Source: an uncultured Pirellulaceae bacterium (lineage in GTDB: Bacteria; Planctomycetota; Planctomycetia; Pirellulales; Pirellulaceae). From it: a DNA stretch of 64,000 nucleotides. The stretch lies in assembly GCA_938084685.1 (NCBI GenBank), contig CALKGE010000003.1:225898-289897 (forward strand). Direction: 5' to 3'. The first letter of the stretch is position 1; each line of letters opens with the position of its first letter. Below, piece after piece: positions 50,963 through 62,713 of this stretch. The notes under the pieces are model-generated. The model ran no database searches and had not been told where the DNA came from. It saw only the letters and a program-made list of their open reading frames with translations. Made by a program: the position numbers and the translations under genes.

Positions 50963-51769
50963 ATGGCCAAAAGAACTCTTACGGATAAACGCACTATTGT
51001 CACGGGCGCCTCAAGCGGAATTGGTAAAGAGCTTGTCAGTCAGTTAGTTCAGCGGGGAAATCAGGTACTGGCGATTGCTCGCCGGCAGGACAGGCTGGAA
51101 CAATTACAAAGTGATCTGGAAAATGCGACGGGAACACTGACGTACCTGGCCGGTGATATAACAGATTCTGAATTCCGGCGATCGGTGTTAGATTGGATCC
51201 GGAAAAATTGGGCCGGCTGTTTGGACGTGCTGATCAATAATGCAGGGGTCGGTAGTATTGGGCCGTTTGCCGACTCGAGTGAATCCACGTTGCGCCAGAT
51301 TATGGAGGTCAATTTCTTTGCAGCGGTGCAGTGGATCCGTGATTTACTTCCTGCACTGAAAAAAGGTCGCTCGCCGGTTGTCTGCAATGTCGGGTCCGTG
51401 CTTGGACATACAGCGATGCCGTCAAAAAGTGAGTATTGCGCCAGTAAGTTTGCGTTGCATGGATTTTCAGATGCATTACGGATTGAGTTGTCTGCAGATG
51501 GCATCGATGTTGTGCTGGTCAGTCCCAGTACGACAAAAAGCGAGTTCTTTGCCTCCGTGCTTGACGGAGCCTGCCAGCAGAACAAGGGAATGTCGGCGGA
51601 CCGAGTCGCTGCATCTGCAATCAAGGCTATCGCCAAAGGAAAACGTGAAGTGATTTTGTCCTACGGAGGGAACTGCCTGGTACTGGCGGATCGTTTATTA
51701 CCCACAACGTTATCTAAATGGTTGACCCGGTGGTATCGGCGTCAGCCTCAAACAGACATGGACGCTTGA
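50963..51769 (+). CDS. Short-chain dehydrogenase/reductase
   Basis: 268-residue classical SDR with NAD(P)-binding TGASSGIGKE (~15-24), LINNAGVGSIGP, and a catalytic set with NVGSVLGHTAMPSKSEYCAS followed by KFALHGF (Ser, Tyr and Lys of Y-x-x-x-K). Arg-Arg after the second strand (AIARRQDRLEQL) suggests NADP preference. The C-terminus has a hydrophobic helix near LVLADRLLPTTLSKWL, as in membrane-associated lipid-modifying SDRs. It starts 9 bases after hflX with a good GGGAG site and is followed 4 bases later by the OleB-like gene. The substrate is unknown; lipid or ketone reduction is a guess. Confidence 0.88.
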   Translation: MAKRTLTDKRTIVTGASSGIGKELVSQLVQRGNQVLAIARRQDRLEQLQSDLENATGTLTYLAGDITDSEFRRSVLDWIRKNWAGCLDVLINNAGVGSIGPFADSSESTLRQIMEVNFFAAVQWIRDLLPALKKGRSPVVCNVGSVLGHTAMPSKSEYCASKFALHGFSDALRIELSADGIDVVLVSPSTTKSEFFASVLDGACQQNKGMSADRVAASAIKAIAKGKREVILSYGGNCLVLADRLLPTTLSKWLTRWYRRQPQTDMDA

Positions 51770-51773
51770 TAAG

Positions 51774-52649
51774 ATGGATCAGGAAATCTGGAGAGAGGAA
51801 TATCCGTTTGAATCCTGCTGGCACACATTGTCAGATGGAAACCGAATGCACTACGTTGATCAGGGTGAGGGAGAACCTGTTGTTATGGTTCATGGAAACC
51901 CAACCTGGTCCTTTTACTACCGTCATCTGATCCAGGCAGTTTCCGGCACGCATCGAGCAATCGCCCTGGACCATATTGGCTGTGGTCTGAGTGACAAACC
52001 TCAGCAATACGATTACTCGCTATCTCAACACATTCAGAATTTCTTCTCACTCATCGAAGCACTCGAACTGTCTTCCATTCATCTTGTTGTTCATGATTGG
52101 GGAGGGGCGATTGGGTTAGGTGCAGTGTCCCAGATTGCTGACCGCGTTAAGAGTCTTACTCTATTGAATACTGGTGCTTTTCCGCCTCCCCAAATTCCCT
52201 GGAGAATCTTTGCATGCACGACGCCATGGATTGGTACCTTTGCCATGCGGGCTCTGAATCTGTTTGCCGGCCCGGCAACTTTCATGGCGATGAGTCGGCA
52301 ACGGTTGTCGAAGACAGCACGAGCGGGTCTGCTGGCTCCTTATGACAGCTGGCATAACCGGATCGCAGTCGATCGGTTTGTTAAGGACATTCCGTTTTTC
52401 AAGCGGCACCGAAGCTGGCAGACTCTCAAAGATGTTGAAGCCGGACTTGGTACGCTGGCTGACAAACCAGTTCAACTCATTTGGGGCATGAAAGACTGGT
52501 GTTTCAATAAAACCTGTTTGGAGCGATTTAAACAGTTGTTTCCCACAGCGGATAGCTTGGAGATTGAAGATGCGGGACACTATGTTCTGGAAGATGCTCC
52601 AGCCGAGGTGATCGAAAGTGTTCAGCAATTTCTGGGTCGGCTGGCATGA
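51774..52649 (+). CDS. Alpha/beta hydrolase, OleB/haloalkane dehalogenase-like
   Basis: 291-residue soluble alpha/beta hydrolase with an Asp nucleophile. The oxyanion segment is HGNPTWSFYYRHL, the elbow HDWGGAIG has Asp108, and the base is His269 in DAGHYVLED. The pattern APYDSWHNRIAVDRFVKDIP and the segment LDHIGCGLSDKPQ resemble OleB. OleB relatives decarboxylate beta-lactones in long-chain olefin synthesis and are the closest kin of haloalkane dehalogenases. No oleA, oleC or oleD gene is visible in this window, so the biological reaction is open. The stop overlaps the next gene's start by 4 bases (ATGA). Confidence 0.82.
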   Translation: MDQEIWREEYPFESCWHTLSDGNRMHYVDQGEGEPVVMVHGNPTWSFYYRHLIQAVSGTHRAIALDHIGCGLSDKPQQYDYSLSQHIQNFFSLIEALELSSIHLVVHDWGGAIGLGAVSQIADRVKSLTLLNTGAFPPPQIPWRIFACTTPWIGTFAMRALNLFAGPATFMAMSRQRLSKTARAGLLAPYDSWHNRIAVDRFVKDIPFFKRHRSWQTLKDVEAGLGTLADKPVQLIWGMKDWCFNKTCLERFKQLFPTADSLEIEDAGHYVLEDAPAEVIESVQQFLGRLA

Positions 52650-53503
52650 GTTACGACAACCTGTCCTTAGGGCAAAAAGTGACATTGGCGTGCATGCTTG
52701 AGGTTTCGGCACCCAAGCCAGGTAATGTTCATCGGGGGGCAGACTTTGAGGATTTGACTTTCTATGATTTCATACAAAGTGCTGCTGCGATTGGCCCGGT
52801 CTTTGAAAATCAGCGAAAGGGTGGATTGGGCCAATTGGTGTTGTCCGCTGTGGAAGCAACTCAGGCCGTCGTCGCCAATAACACCAACTTGGGACTGATT
52901 CTGCTACTGGCACCTTTAGCCAAGGCGAAGTCGCTCGAGGGCGATGACCTTCGTGACGTGCTGGAAGCGCTGGATAGTAAGGATGCGCAGCTTGTGTACC
53001 GAGCGATCAATTTGGCCAACGCCGGCGGATTAGGGGAAACGGACGAGTTGGATATCCGTGATGAAGCTCCAGAATCGCTGCTGGTTGCAATGACTCATGC
53101 TCAGCAGCGTGATTTAATTTCTGCTCAGTATGTCAACAGTTTCCATGATGTATTGACTGTTGCTGCTCCTAAATTGCGGCAGCATCAACAAACAGAGGAC
53201 TCTCAGATTGACGCAATTGTTCGTACTCACGTGGAGCTCATGAGCCTTTATCCCGATAGTTTGATCGCGCGTAAATGTGGTGCCGAGATAGCCAGAGAAT
53301 CGGCAGTTCGCGCAGCCGCAGTTTTGGAGCAGGCGGAGCGGGGGAGAGACGCCTATCATGCGGCGTTAGCTGATTTTGACTTCTGGTTGCGTACCGACGG
53401 ACATCGTCGTAACCCAGGAACAACGGCGGATTTCATCGGAGCGGCACTTTTTGTAGGCTTAAGGGAAGGGTGGTTGCAGCCACCCGTTCAAACTCAAGCA
53501 TAA
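52646..53503 (+). CDS. CitG-like (triphosphoribosyl-dephospho-CoA synthase family) protein
   Basis: 285 residues of the CitG/MdcB family. Diagnostic parts: LACMLEVSAPKPGNVHRGAD near the N-terminus, FIQSAAAIGPVFE, NTNLGLILLLAPLAKA and, near the C-terminus, RRNPGTTADFIGAALFVGL. Classical CitG makes the prosthetic-group precursor of citrate or malonate lyase, but no lyase genes are present. Copies unlinked to lyases are also found near C1/pterin genes in some organisms, from memory, and a PTPS-like gene follows here by 10 bases. The role is therefore uncertain and may involve a pterin-type cofactor. It is coupled by ATGA to the OleB-like gene. Confidence 0.85.
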   Translation: MSYDNLSLGQKVTLACMLEVSAPKPGNVHRGADFEDLTFYDFIQSAAAIGPVFENQRKGGLGQLVLSAVEATQAVVANNTNLGLILLLAPLAKAKSLEGDDLRDVLEALDSKDAQLVYRAINLANAGGLGETDELDIRDEAPESLLVAMTHAQQRDLISAQYVNSFHDVLTVAAPKLRQHQQTEDSQIDAIVRTHVELMSLYPDSLIARKCGAEIARESAVRAAAVLEQAERGRDAYHAALADFDFWLRTDGHRRNPGTTADFIGAALFVGLREGWLQPPVQTQA

Positions 53504-53513
53504 GGCAATTGCT

Positions 53514-54020
53514 ATGACCAAAAGCTATCGTGTGAAACTGGAAAAGGAGCATTTGATTTTTAGTGCTGCGCATTTCATTACGTTCGCCGGAAATATTTGT
53601 GAACGAATTCATGGTCATAATTATCGAGTGTTTGCCGAAGTGCAGGCACCTCTGGATGAGAATCAATATGTGATCGACTTTATCGCGTTGCGCGATACGC
53701 TGAAAGAGATCACTGTGTCACTGGATCATCATGTACTGCTGCCGACGACTCACCAACAGATTAAAGTCACGTCGGATGAAAAAGAAGTTTTAGTGACTTT
53801 TGAGCAACGGCGCTGGATTTTTCCTCTGGAGGACTGCGTCCTGTTGCCAGTGGAAAACACGACAGCTGAATTACTCGCTGACTACATAGCGACCGAATTA
53901 CTAACGCGTCTCGCGGCTAAAGGTGTGGTTCGGCTTGATGAGCTAGTGGTTGGTGTGGACGAGAATGAAGGACAGTGGGGAGTAGTCACACGTACGGGGG
54001 ACGATTTAAAGACGGAATAA
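53514..54020 (+). CDS. 6-pyruvoyl-tetrahydropterin synthase/QueD family protein
   Basis: 168 residues, longer than the ~120 of QueD. Zinc ligands are His in FSAAHF and the two His of HGHNYRV. The catalytic-type Cys is in CERIHGH. DFIALRDTLKEITVSLDHHV is the family's second block. An insertion of about 30 residues (IKVTSDEKEVLVTFEQRRW) separates this from NTTAELLADYIATELL. The C-terminal motif is VGVDENEGQWGVV, where the usual Glu-Thr block is altered. QueD acts in queuosine synthesis and PTPS in pterin synthesis; the insertion and altered motif suggest a distinct subfamily. Its CitG-like neighbour hints at a pterin cofactor pathway. Confidence 0.85.
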   Translation: MTKSYRVKLEKEHLIFSAAHFITFAGNICERIHGHNYRVFAEVQAPLDENQYVIDFIALRDTLKEITVSLDHHVLLPTTHQQIKVTSDEKEVLVTFEQRRWIFPLEDCVLLPVENTTAELLADYIATELLTRLAAKGVVRLDELVVGVDENEGQWGVVTRTGDDLKTE

Positions 54021-54090
54021 CCCCTCGGGCACCACCGTTTTCGCTTGCCCATGATGGAAAATTGGACGGTAAAAGGTAAAATTTGCTGCT

Positions 54091-56712
54091 ATGGCTAAGA
54101 CACCGATGATGCAGCAGTACGATGAAGCCAAAGCTATCGCAGGAGATGCTTTGTTGCTGTTTCGCATGGGGGACTTTTATGAACTCTTCCATGAAGACGC
54201 ACGCATCGCGTCACGCGAACTTGGGCTTTCACTCACCAGTCGGGACAAAGGGGAAAACCCAATTCCGATGGCAGGGTTTCCGTATCACCAACTGGAACCC
54301 TATCTGAGTCGACTGATTCATGCGGGATTCCGAGCTGCAGTTTGTGAGCAGGTTCAGGATCCGAAAGAAGCCAAAGGGCTGGTGAAACGGGAAATCTCGC
54401 GCATTGTTTCCCCCGGAACTCTGACCGATGATGCCATGCTTGATCCGCGCGAAAGCAATTACCTGCTGGCGTTGGTGCTGGATGTGGAACAGGGGGGGAC
54501 CAGAGAAAAACTGATCGCAGAGCCGGGTGACCGCCGAGTTGGCTTTGCCTGGGCAGATCTCTCCACCGGACGATTTCAGGCCGCAGTCTTTCGCATGGCA
54601 GAATTGGCAGATCAACTGGTAAGAATTGGCCCAGCGGAAGTGCTTCTGGAGGAACAGCAGGACTGTATTCCTGAGTATCTGACTGATCAGTTCATGCTGA
54701 CGCGACGACCCGCATGGGCCTTTGCATTGGATAGTGCTAAATCGACACTGTCCAGGCAGTTTGAAAGCAGACATCTGGACGGGTTTGGATTTACCGATGA
54801 CGACAGTCCTGCCATTCGGGCAGCCGGTGCCTTGCTGGACTACCTGGTCGAAACTCAAAAAAGTTCACTCGATCATTTTGAAAGTCTGCTGCCCTATCGT
54901 ACAGGCGGTACGCTTGAGATAGATGAAGCGACACGACGGAGCCTGGAGATTACCAGGACCTTGCGCGATGGACGACGAGAGGGTTCCCTGCTGTCGGTGA
55001 TTGATCGGACAGTAACTGCTATGGGCTCCCGCTTGTTAGCCGATTGGGTTTCCAACCCACTGACAGACAAACAGGCGATTGAACTACGCCACGATAGCGT
55101 GGAGGAATTGACGAAAGAGAGTCGGCTGCGCGACATTTTGCGAGAAAAGTTACGAGAGATCTATGATGTCGAACGGTTGCTGGCACGCGTTTCCACCGGA
55201 CGTGCCAGCCCTCGCGATTTGGCTCATATCGGCAAGACACTGCGGCAATTGCCACCTCTTAAACAAGCGATTGATGGCCGGAAAAGCAGCTTACTGCAAC
55301 AGGCTTACGAGGTGATCGATCTCTGTCCCGAGCTCTGTGAGTCTCTGGAGGTCGCTCTGGTTGACGATTGTCCTCTGTTGGCGCGAGATGGTGGTTTGAT
55401 TCGTGATGGTTACCACGAGGACCTGGATGCATTGCGTAAATTGGCTGCTGGGGGCAAGCAGTGGATAGCAGAGTATCAGGCTCGGGAAGCAGAACGCATT
55501 GGCGTAACCAATCTTAAAGTCGGATTTAACAAAGTCTTTGGCTACTATCTCGAACTAAGCAATGCGAATAAGGACAAAGCACCTGACGAGTATATTCGTA
55601 AGCAGACGCTGAAAAATGCAGAGCGTTATATCACGCCCGAGCTGAAAGAGTACGAAGAAGAAGTGCTTAGCAGCGATGACAAAGCCAAAGCTCTGGAATA
55701 TGAACTGTTTCTCCAACTGCGAAATCAGGTAAATGCAGCACAAGGAAGGCTTAAGCGGACGGCAGATCAGCTGGCTACGCTTGATGTTCTTTTGTCGTTA
55801 GCCGAATTAGCGGTTATTCGAGGCTATTGCAGACCGGTTATGCGAGACGAGCCTGTGCTGGACTTGCGAGATGGACGTCATCCAGTGCTCGATATCACAG
55901 AACCAGATGGGACCTTCGTACCCAATGATACAGTGGCAGATCCACTAGGGAAAAACCTGTTACTCATCACAGGTCCAAATATGGCCGGAAAGAGTACCTA
56001 TATCCGGCAGGTAGCTTTGATTACCCTGATGGCTCAGGTGGGTAGTTTCGTCCCGGCCACGTCGGCAGTTATCGGGATCGCAGACCGAATTTTCGCTCGC
56101 GTTGGAGCCAGTGATGAGCTGTCCCGGGGGCAATCGACCTTTATGGTAGAGATGACCGAAACGGCCAGAATTCTCAATACCGCGACCAAACGCAGCCTGA
56201 TCATTCTGGATGAGATTGGTCGTGGAACGAGTACTTATGACGGTGTATCGCTGGCGTGGGCCATTGTCGAGTTTATTCATGAAAAGCTGCAGTCAAGAAC
56301 TTTGTTTGCCACCCATTATCATGAATTGACGGATCTATCGTCGACACTGGAACGTTTGACCAATCTCAATGTATCTGTCAAGGAATGGGAAGATAACGTT
56401 GTTTTCCTGTATAAGATCGTGGAAGGGTCGGCAGATAAGAGCTACGGAATCCATGTGGCGAAACTGGCTGGTGTTCCACGTTCAGTCAATCAGCGAGCCT
56501 CAGAAATCCTGGCTCAATTGGAAGCTTCACATGGAGGTGGGGAGCTTGTCATCCCGGTGGCGATGCAGACTCGGGATTCTCAGATGTCGCTGTTTGGCGA
56601 ACAGGAGCACCCGTTGCTGGATGATATTCGAGAGACGGACTTGAACAACACGACTCCTTTGGAAGCCATGGCTCTCATTCAACAATGGCAGCGGTCCCTC
56701 AAAAAGGATTAA
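54091..56712 (+). CDS. mutS: DNA mismatch repair protein MutS
   Basis: 873-residue mismatch-recognition ATPase, normal length for MutS I. The mismatch-probing motif F-x-E is in RMGDFYELFHEDA (~28-40). The connector and lever domains follow, with LEITRTLRDGRREGSLLSVI and the clamp near NLKVGFNKVFGYYLELSNAN. The ATPase has Walker A TGPNMAGKSTYIRQ (~626-639), LSRGQSTFMVEM and Walker B SLIILDEIGRGTSTYDG, then ATHYHELTDL. The C-terminal tail LEAMALIQQWQRSLKKD is typical. No mutL is seen nearby. The two genes around it face each other; its 3' end is 29 bases from the leftward glycosyltransferase gene. Confidence 0.97.
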   Translation: MAKTPMMQQYDEAKAIAGDALLLFRMGDFYELFHEDARIASRELGLSLTSRDKGENPIPMAGFPYHQLEPYLSRLIHAGFRAAVCEQVQDPKEAKGLVKREISRIVSPGTLTDDAMLDPRESNYLLALVLDVEQGGTREKLIAEPGDRRVGFAWADLSTGRFQAAVFRMAELADQLVRIGPAEVLLEEQQDCIPEYLTDQFMLTRRPAWAFALDSAKSTLSRQFESRHLDGFGFTDDDSPAIRAAGALLDYLVETQKSSLDHFESLLPYRTGGTLEIDEATRRSLEITRTLRDGRREGSLLSVIDRTVTAMGSRLLADWVSNPLTDKQAIELRHDSVEELTKESRLRDILREKLREIYDVERLLARVSTGRASPRDLAHIGKTLRQLPPLKQAIDGRKSSLLQQAYEVIDLCPELCESLEVALVDDCPLLARDGGLIRDGYHEDLDALRKLAAGGKQWIAEYQAREAERIGVTNLKVGFNKVFGYYLELSNANKDKAPDEYIRKQTLKNAERYITPELKEYEEEVLSSDDKAKALEYELFLQLRNQVNAAQGRLKRTADQLATLDVLLSLAELAVIRGYCRPVMRDEPVLDLRDGRHPVLDITEPDGTFVPNDTVADPLGKNLLLITGPNMAGKSTYIRQVALITLMAQVGSFVPATSAVIGIADRIFARVGASDELSRGQSTFMVEMTETARILNTATKRSLIILDEIGRGTSTYDGVSLAWAIVEFIHEKLQSRTLFATHYHELTDLSSTLERLTNLNVSVKEWEDNVVFLYKIVEGSADKSYGIHVAKLAGVPRSVNQRASEILAQLEASHGGGELVIPVAMQTRDSQMSLFGEQEHPLLDDIRETDLNNTTPLEAMALIQQWQRSLKKD

Positions 56713-56741
56713 ACCGTGCTAGCCCGAACGGGGAATCTGGT

Positions 56742-58247
56742 TTAAAGCACCGCGACGGTCCAGCCTGCCCAGAGTATCGTCCAGAGCATACATAGTTTCA
56801 AGATAAAGCCAATTTTCACAGATGATTGATTGGCGGCTGTATGGAAGAGTCCAATGGAGGCGTAGGCCATGAGCATCGGAATCAGTGGTGCCGTGAACCT
56901 CTGGCCAGCTGCGATTGGTACGTACCACCCGAACGTCAGTACGCTGGCACCGATAACGATGATCAGAAAACATTGGATGGGGCGGTTAAGGTGGATCAGT
57001 GAGAGCAGTATGAGCAGTGCGATTGGAATCCCGATCAGCAGCCGGCTTTCACCGATGGGGCTGGGGCCTAGCGATCGTGTGATGATATACGCTTCCCAGC
57101 CAATACCATGGAGCTCCCGTTGAATTAGCTCGGTCGCAGTATGGCTCTCAAAAAAAACTCGGCGAATTTCCGGCAGCGAGTGGGAAGCAGCCAGATTTGC
57201 CAGGGTTTCCGGATCTTCGGGAAACTCGTCCATGTATAGAAAGTAAGAATTGACATTGAAAGTTGGGGAATCGTAGACCAGTGTGTTTCGAATCAATAGT
57301 GGGTGAGCTGTAACCAACCAACCGGCAAACAGGATTCCTGTCGTTGCCATGGCGAATGCGAAGCGTCGGGACTTTTTTTCGTGGGATCGATGCATGTATC
57401 CCGATAGGGAACTTGCAGGAACCGCGGCTGCCAGAAAAATCAGCCCTGTACCTTTGGTGAGGTATGCCAGGCCCAGGCAAATACCGGCTATGAACCAGAG
57501 TCCCCCAGCCCGCCGTAGCTGAGGACTTCGGTGGGCCTGTTCCATCGCAATCCATGACAAAGTGAAAAAGAGTGTAAGCCAGCTCTCACAGGTCGCCAGA
57601 CTGCTGAAGTAACAGAAAGCCTGGTTGGTGGCCAGAAGTGTTACGGCGATGGCTGCCGTAGGGTACCCTCGAGTTCTCACCAGATAGAGAAATAGCAGGA
57701 GAAATGTTGCCAGCGAGGCAGCTTGGCTAAGTGCTTTACCTGTACCCAGATCGGGTGATAGTGACAATAAGCCGATGTACAGCGGGTGTTGGTTTGCCTG
57801 GACATATTGCCCCGAGTAAAGATCGAGAAGTAACTGGACTGGCCCGCCGGCTTGCTGCGTCTGTTTAGCAAATCGCAGAAAAGCAGCAGGATCACTATGC
57901 GACGCGTTGTTGAGGACAGTGCTGTAAGCGGAAGCGGTCAGATAGAACCCAATCAGGGCAAGGGCGACCGTGAGCAGGGCTGCGGGGCGATAGGGCTTGT
58001 CAGCGACATCGGCAGGCTTGCTGAGTTGATATAGACGATGTTGTAAAGCTTGCAGACGCTCCGATTTCAGGCAGGTTGCGTAGCCCATGATTGCCAGCAA
58101 CACCAGGTTGATAATCCAAACGATACCTGCCAGTGCGTGCTGTTGCAGTCCGTTTCGTCCGATGGTTTGACTGACCATCAGCAACGTCAGGGTCAGGCCT
58201 GCGGTAATCAGTCCGAAGACGATGCGTAGAAAGGAAACGGAATTCAT
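56742..58247 (-). CDS. GT39-like membrane glycosyltransferase (PMT_2/ArnT type)
   Basis: 501-residue polytopic protein resembling the dolichyl/undecaprenyl-phosphate sugar transferase superfamily (GT-C). About 11-12 membrane segments are visible. The first long loop, ~105-160, contains SDPAAFLRFAKQTQQAGGPV and ANQHPLYIGLLSLSPD, where GT-C enzymes place their acidic/His catalytic region. FSSLATCESWLTLFFTLSW and LGLAYLTKGTGLIFL are characteristic blocks. It probably transfers a sugar from a lipid carrier on the outer face of the membrane; sugar and acceptor are unknown. The start overlaps the upstream gene's stop by 4 bases (ATGA), so it is coupled to the membrane-fused synthase. Confidence 0.82.
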   Translation of the reverse strand: MNSVSFLRIVFGLITAGLTLTLLMVSQTIGRNGLQQHALAGIVWIINLVLLAIMGYATCLKSERLQALQHRLYQLSKPADVADKPYRPAALLTVALALIGFYLTASAYSTVLNNASHSDPAAFLRFAKQTQQAGGPVQLLLDLYSGQYVQANQHPLYIGLLSLSPDLGTGKALSQAASLATFLLLFLYLVRTRGYPTAAIAVTLLATNQAFCYFSSLATCESWLTLFFTLSWIAMEQAHRSPQLRRAGGLWFIAGICLGLAYLTKGTGLIFLAAAVPASSLSGYMHRSHEKKSRRFAFAMATTGILFAGWLVTAHPLLIRNTLVYDSPTFNVNSYFLYMDEFPEDPETLANLAASHSLPEIRRVFFESHTATELIQRELHGIGWEAYIITRSLGPSPIGESRLLIGIPIALLILLSLIHLNRPIQCFLIIVIGASVLTFGWYVPIAAGQRFTAPLIPMLMAYASIGLFHTAANQSSVKIGFILKLCMLWTILWAGWTVAVL

Positions 58248-60334
58248 TTAAGGATCTGCAACAGGTTGCTGTAATGATCAGTCCAGGGGGAAATGCGTTT
58301 AATGTTTTCGGGCCTGGCCGCAGCGGTTTGAGTATCGAGTTTGGTAAGAAAGTCTGAATCAGAAGAGAGAACGGCCCATCTCGCTTCGAAGGTGTCTGCG
58401 GTCGCCCGGGAATCAATGATTCTGAGTGACAAGTGATAATGCTCGGCAACTGCATGAAGTACAGGAATAAGGTCCAGATGCTGATTGCTGATGTGAGCAC
58501 AAATAACGCCATTTTCGGTTAGCCGGTCGAGGTATATTTCAAATGCTTCCAATGTGAGCAGGTGGACAGGGATAGCGTCGCTGCTGAATGCATCAAGAAT
58601 GATCAGGTCCGTCGAGTTTTCGGCGAGTGACTGGATCCCCAGTCGCCCATCGGCAGCGATTGTTTCCACCGGTGTCGAAGATGTTTTCAGGTAACGGAAG
58701 TAGGTGCGAGCCAGTTTAATGACATCCGGATTGATCTCGAAAAATCGTAACTTGTCACCAGGACGCGCATAGACGCTTAACGTTCCGGTTCCCAGTCCTA
58801 CGGCAGTGATGTCGATATCGCCATTGTCCTGCAGCAGGTTGAATACCTGGCTTACGCCAGACTCAGTTCCATAATACGTGGTGGGCTTCAGAACTCCGGA
58901 AGCATCCATGATCTCGGATCCGTGGACAACTCGCCCATGCCGCAACTGCAGATGATGCTGCAGGTCATCTCGTTGTTCCAGGTTTTGCTGAACCTGCAAT
59001 GTTCCGAAAAAGTTGCGAGTCGCGATGACCGACTGGTGCTGGGTCATCTGCCACTGACTGAGTACCACCACCCCAAAGACCAGCCCGGTAGGGATGACGA
59101 CCGCCAGCTGGACAAGACTGGCCTTGTTCAAAACCTGTCTGACAATGATCATCCCCGCCATTGAAAAGGCGATGATCAGCCCCAGATGGTATTCGTGGTA
59201 TTGCGAGAAAAGGAAGGGACAAACGATGGAAACAAAGAAGCCTCCTGATGCACCTCCCACAGAGATGCTCAGGTAATACAGAGTTAAGTGTTGCTTGGCG
59301 GGTCGTAGGCGGAATAATTCCCCGTGGCAAGTCATACAGATCGTAAAGAATACGATCGCCATCATGATTGTATAGCTCACGACGCTCTCAGCGATACTTT
59401 GGAAAATGGCTATTCCCAGATATTCGTCAGCCGTGTCGCGAATGTAATACAAGCTCAGAATTAAAATACCAAGGCCGGTTGCCAGAGCATAGCTTTTTCT
59501 GAAATACCATTTGGGATTATCAAATGCGATGATGAAGCTGCACAGATAAATAGCCAGTGGCATGATCCATAAAAACGGAGTGACAGCGATATCCTGGGTT
59601 AGTTGATCAGTAAACGCCAAAAGCATGACAGATGCCAGCGCGGCCAGTCCTGCCCATTGAGTCATCTGGCCCCAGGAAGGAGAGGATTCCACGGCAGCTT
59701 GAGGACCGTTGTCCTGGTTGTTGGCGGCTGGTCCCTGTCGTATGCATTGCCAGCCCAGAACACCCAACGACGCTGCAAACAATAAATAGCCGACGGACCA
59801 GAAATTTCCCTGTGTAGGAATATCCAGATAGACTTCCATCAGAAAGGGGTACGTGATCAATGCGGCGAGTGATCCGATATTGGAAAGCGAGTAGAGTCGA
59901 TAGGGTGTTCCCTTTCCCTGAGTGACCCCATACCAGCTTTGTACCAGTGGTCCGGTCGTTGATAAAACAAAGTAGGGAAGCCCCACGGTAACAAAGAGCA
60001 GCCATAAAATGGTACTGACCGGTTGGGTTGCTGCGGCGGTTGCTTGGGGGGCATTGAATGAGATTGGGAGAAAGAAGCAGGCACTCAGTACCAGCAGGCC
60101 ATGAACTTTGACCTGTCGGGCAATGGGCCAACGGCTGAGCAGATGGGCGTAACAGTAGCCTCCCACGAGCATTGCCTGAAAGAACAGCATGCTGGTTGTC
60201 CAGACACTGGATGCTCCGCCAAACCAGGCCAGAATCGCTTTGCTGGCCATGGGCTGTACCTGGAACAGCAGCAAGGCGCTGCAAAGTATGCTCAGCCCGG
60301 ACCATCTGGAAATAGATTTATTTATTTCAGCCAT
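58244..60334 (-). CDS. Membrane-fused spermidine synthase-like protein
   Basis: 696 residues. The N-terminal ~430 residues form about 11 membrane segments (LCSALLLFQVQPMASKAILA, FFQAMLVGGYCYAHL, VTVGLPYFVLSTTGPLVQSW). The C-terminal ~230 residues are a spermidine-synthase-like Rossmann domain: ITAVGLGTGTLSVYARPGD, LRFFEINPDVIKLARTYF, DLIILDAFSSDAIPVHLLT and NGVICAHISNQHLDL. Such fusions are frequent in bacteria, and their product is unproven; the Asp in DAFSSDAIP corresponds to the polyamine synthase catalytic acid. It is coupled to the glycosyltransferase gene downstream, which argues for an envelope function rather than plain polyamine synthesis. Confidence 0.88.
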   Translation of the reverse strand: MAEINKSISRWSGLSILCSALLLFQVQPMASKAILAWFGGASSVWTTSMLFFQAMLVGGYCYAHLLSRWPIARQVKVHGLLVLSACFFLPISFNAPQATAAATQPVSTILWLLFVTVGLPYFVLSTTGPLVQSWYGVTQGKGTPYRLYSLSNIGSLAALITYPFLMEVYLDIPTQGNFWSVGYLLFAASLGVLGWQCIRQGPAANNQDNGPQAAVESSPSWGQMTQWAGLAALASVMLLAFTDQLTQDIAVTPFLWIMPLAIYLCSFIIAFDNPKWYFRKSYALATGLGILILSLYYIRDTADEYLGIAIFQSIAESVVSYTIMMAIVFFTICMTCHGELFRLRPAKQHLTLYYLSISVGGASGGFFVSIVCPFLFSQYHEYHLGLIIAFSMAGMIIVRQVLNKASLVQLAVVIPTGLVFGVVVLSQWQMTQHQSVIATRNFFGTLQVQQNLEQRDDLQHHLQLRHGRVVHGSEIMDASGVLKPTTYYGTESGVSQVFNLLQDNGDIDITAVGLGTGTLSVYARPGDKLRFFEINPDVIKLARTYFRYLKTSSTPVETIAADGRLGIQSLAENSTDLIILDAFSSDAIPVHLLTLEAFEIYLDRLTENGVICAHISNQHLDLIPVLHAVAEHYHLSLRIIDSRATADTFEARWAVLSSDSDFLTKLDTQTAAARPENIKRISPWTDHYSNLLQILK

Positions 60335-60478
60335 CGGTGGGATGTGGATTCTGTCGGAAATGCAAACGGGGGTCCCTCATTGGTACACCTTATGGCCAAT
60401 ATCGGCAATTGCAGGTTTAGCACTCCACGGCCAACCTGTGAATGTAAACACGGTTTTGTCGTTAAAAGAGGGTCCTGA

Positions 60479-62662
<2,184 letters not shown>

Positions 62663-62713
62663 AGTCGCTGTCGTTTTCTGATGGAAAAGTTGTTGTGGTG
62701 AGAAGAGTCCAGT

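Noticed and set aside
52646..53503. Citrate lyase or malonate decarboxylase locus
   Set aside because: Only the CitG-like gene is present; no lyase or acyl-carrier subunit genes lie anywhere in the window.
59607..60305. A 232-codon open frame overlapping the membrane-fused synthase gene in another frame of the same strand
   Set aside because: The competing frame has clear membrane helices continuing into a synthase domain; this one has no family features.
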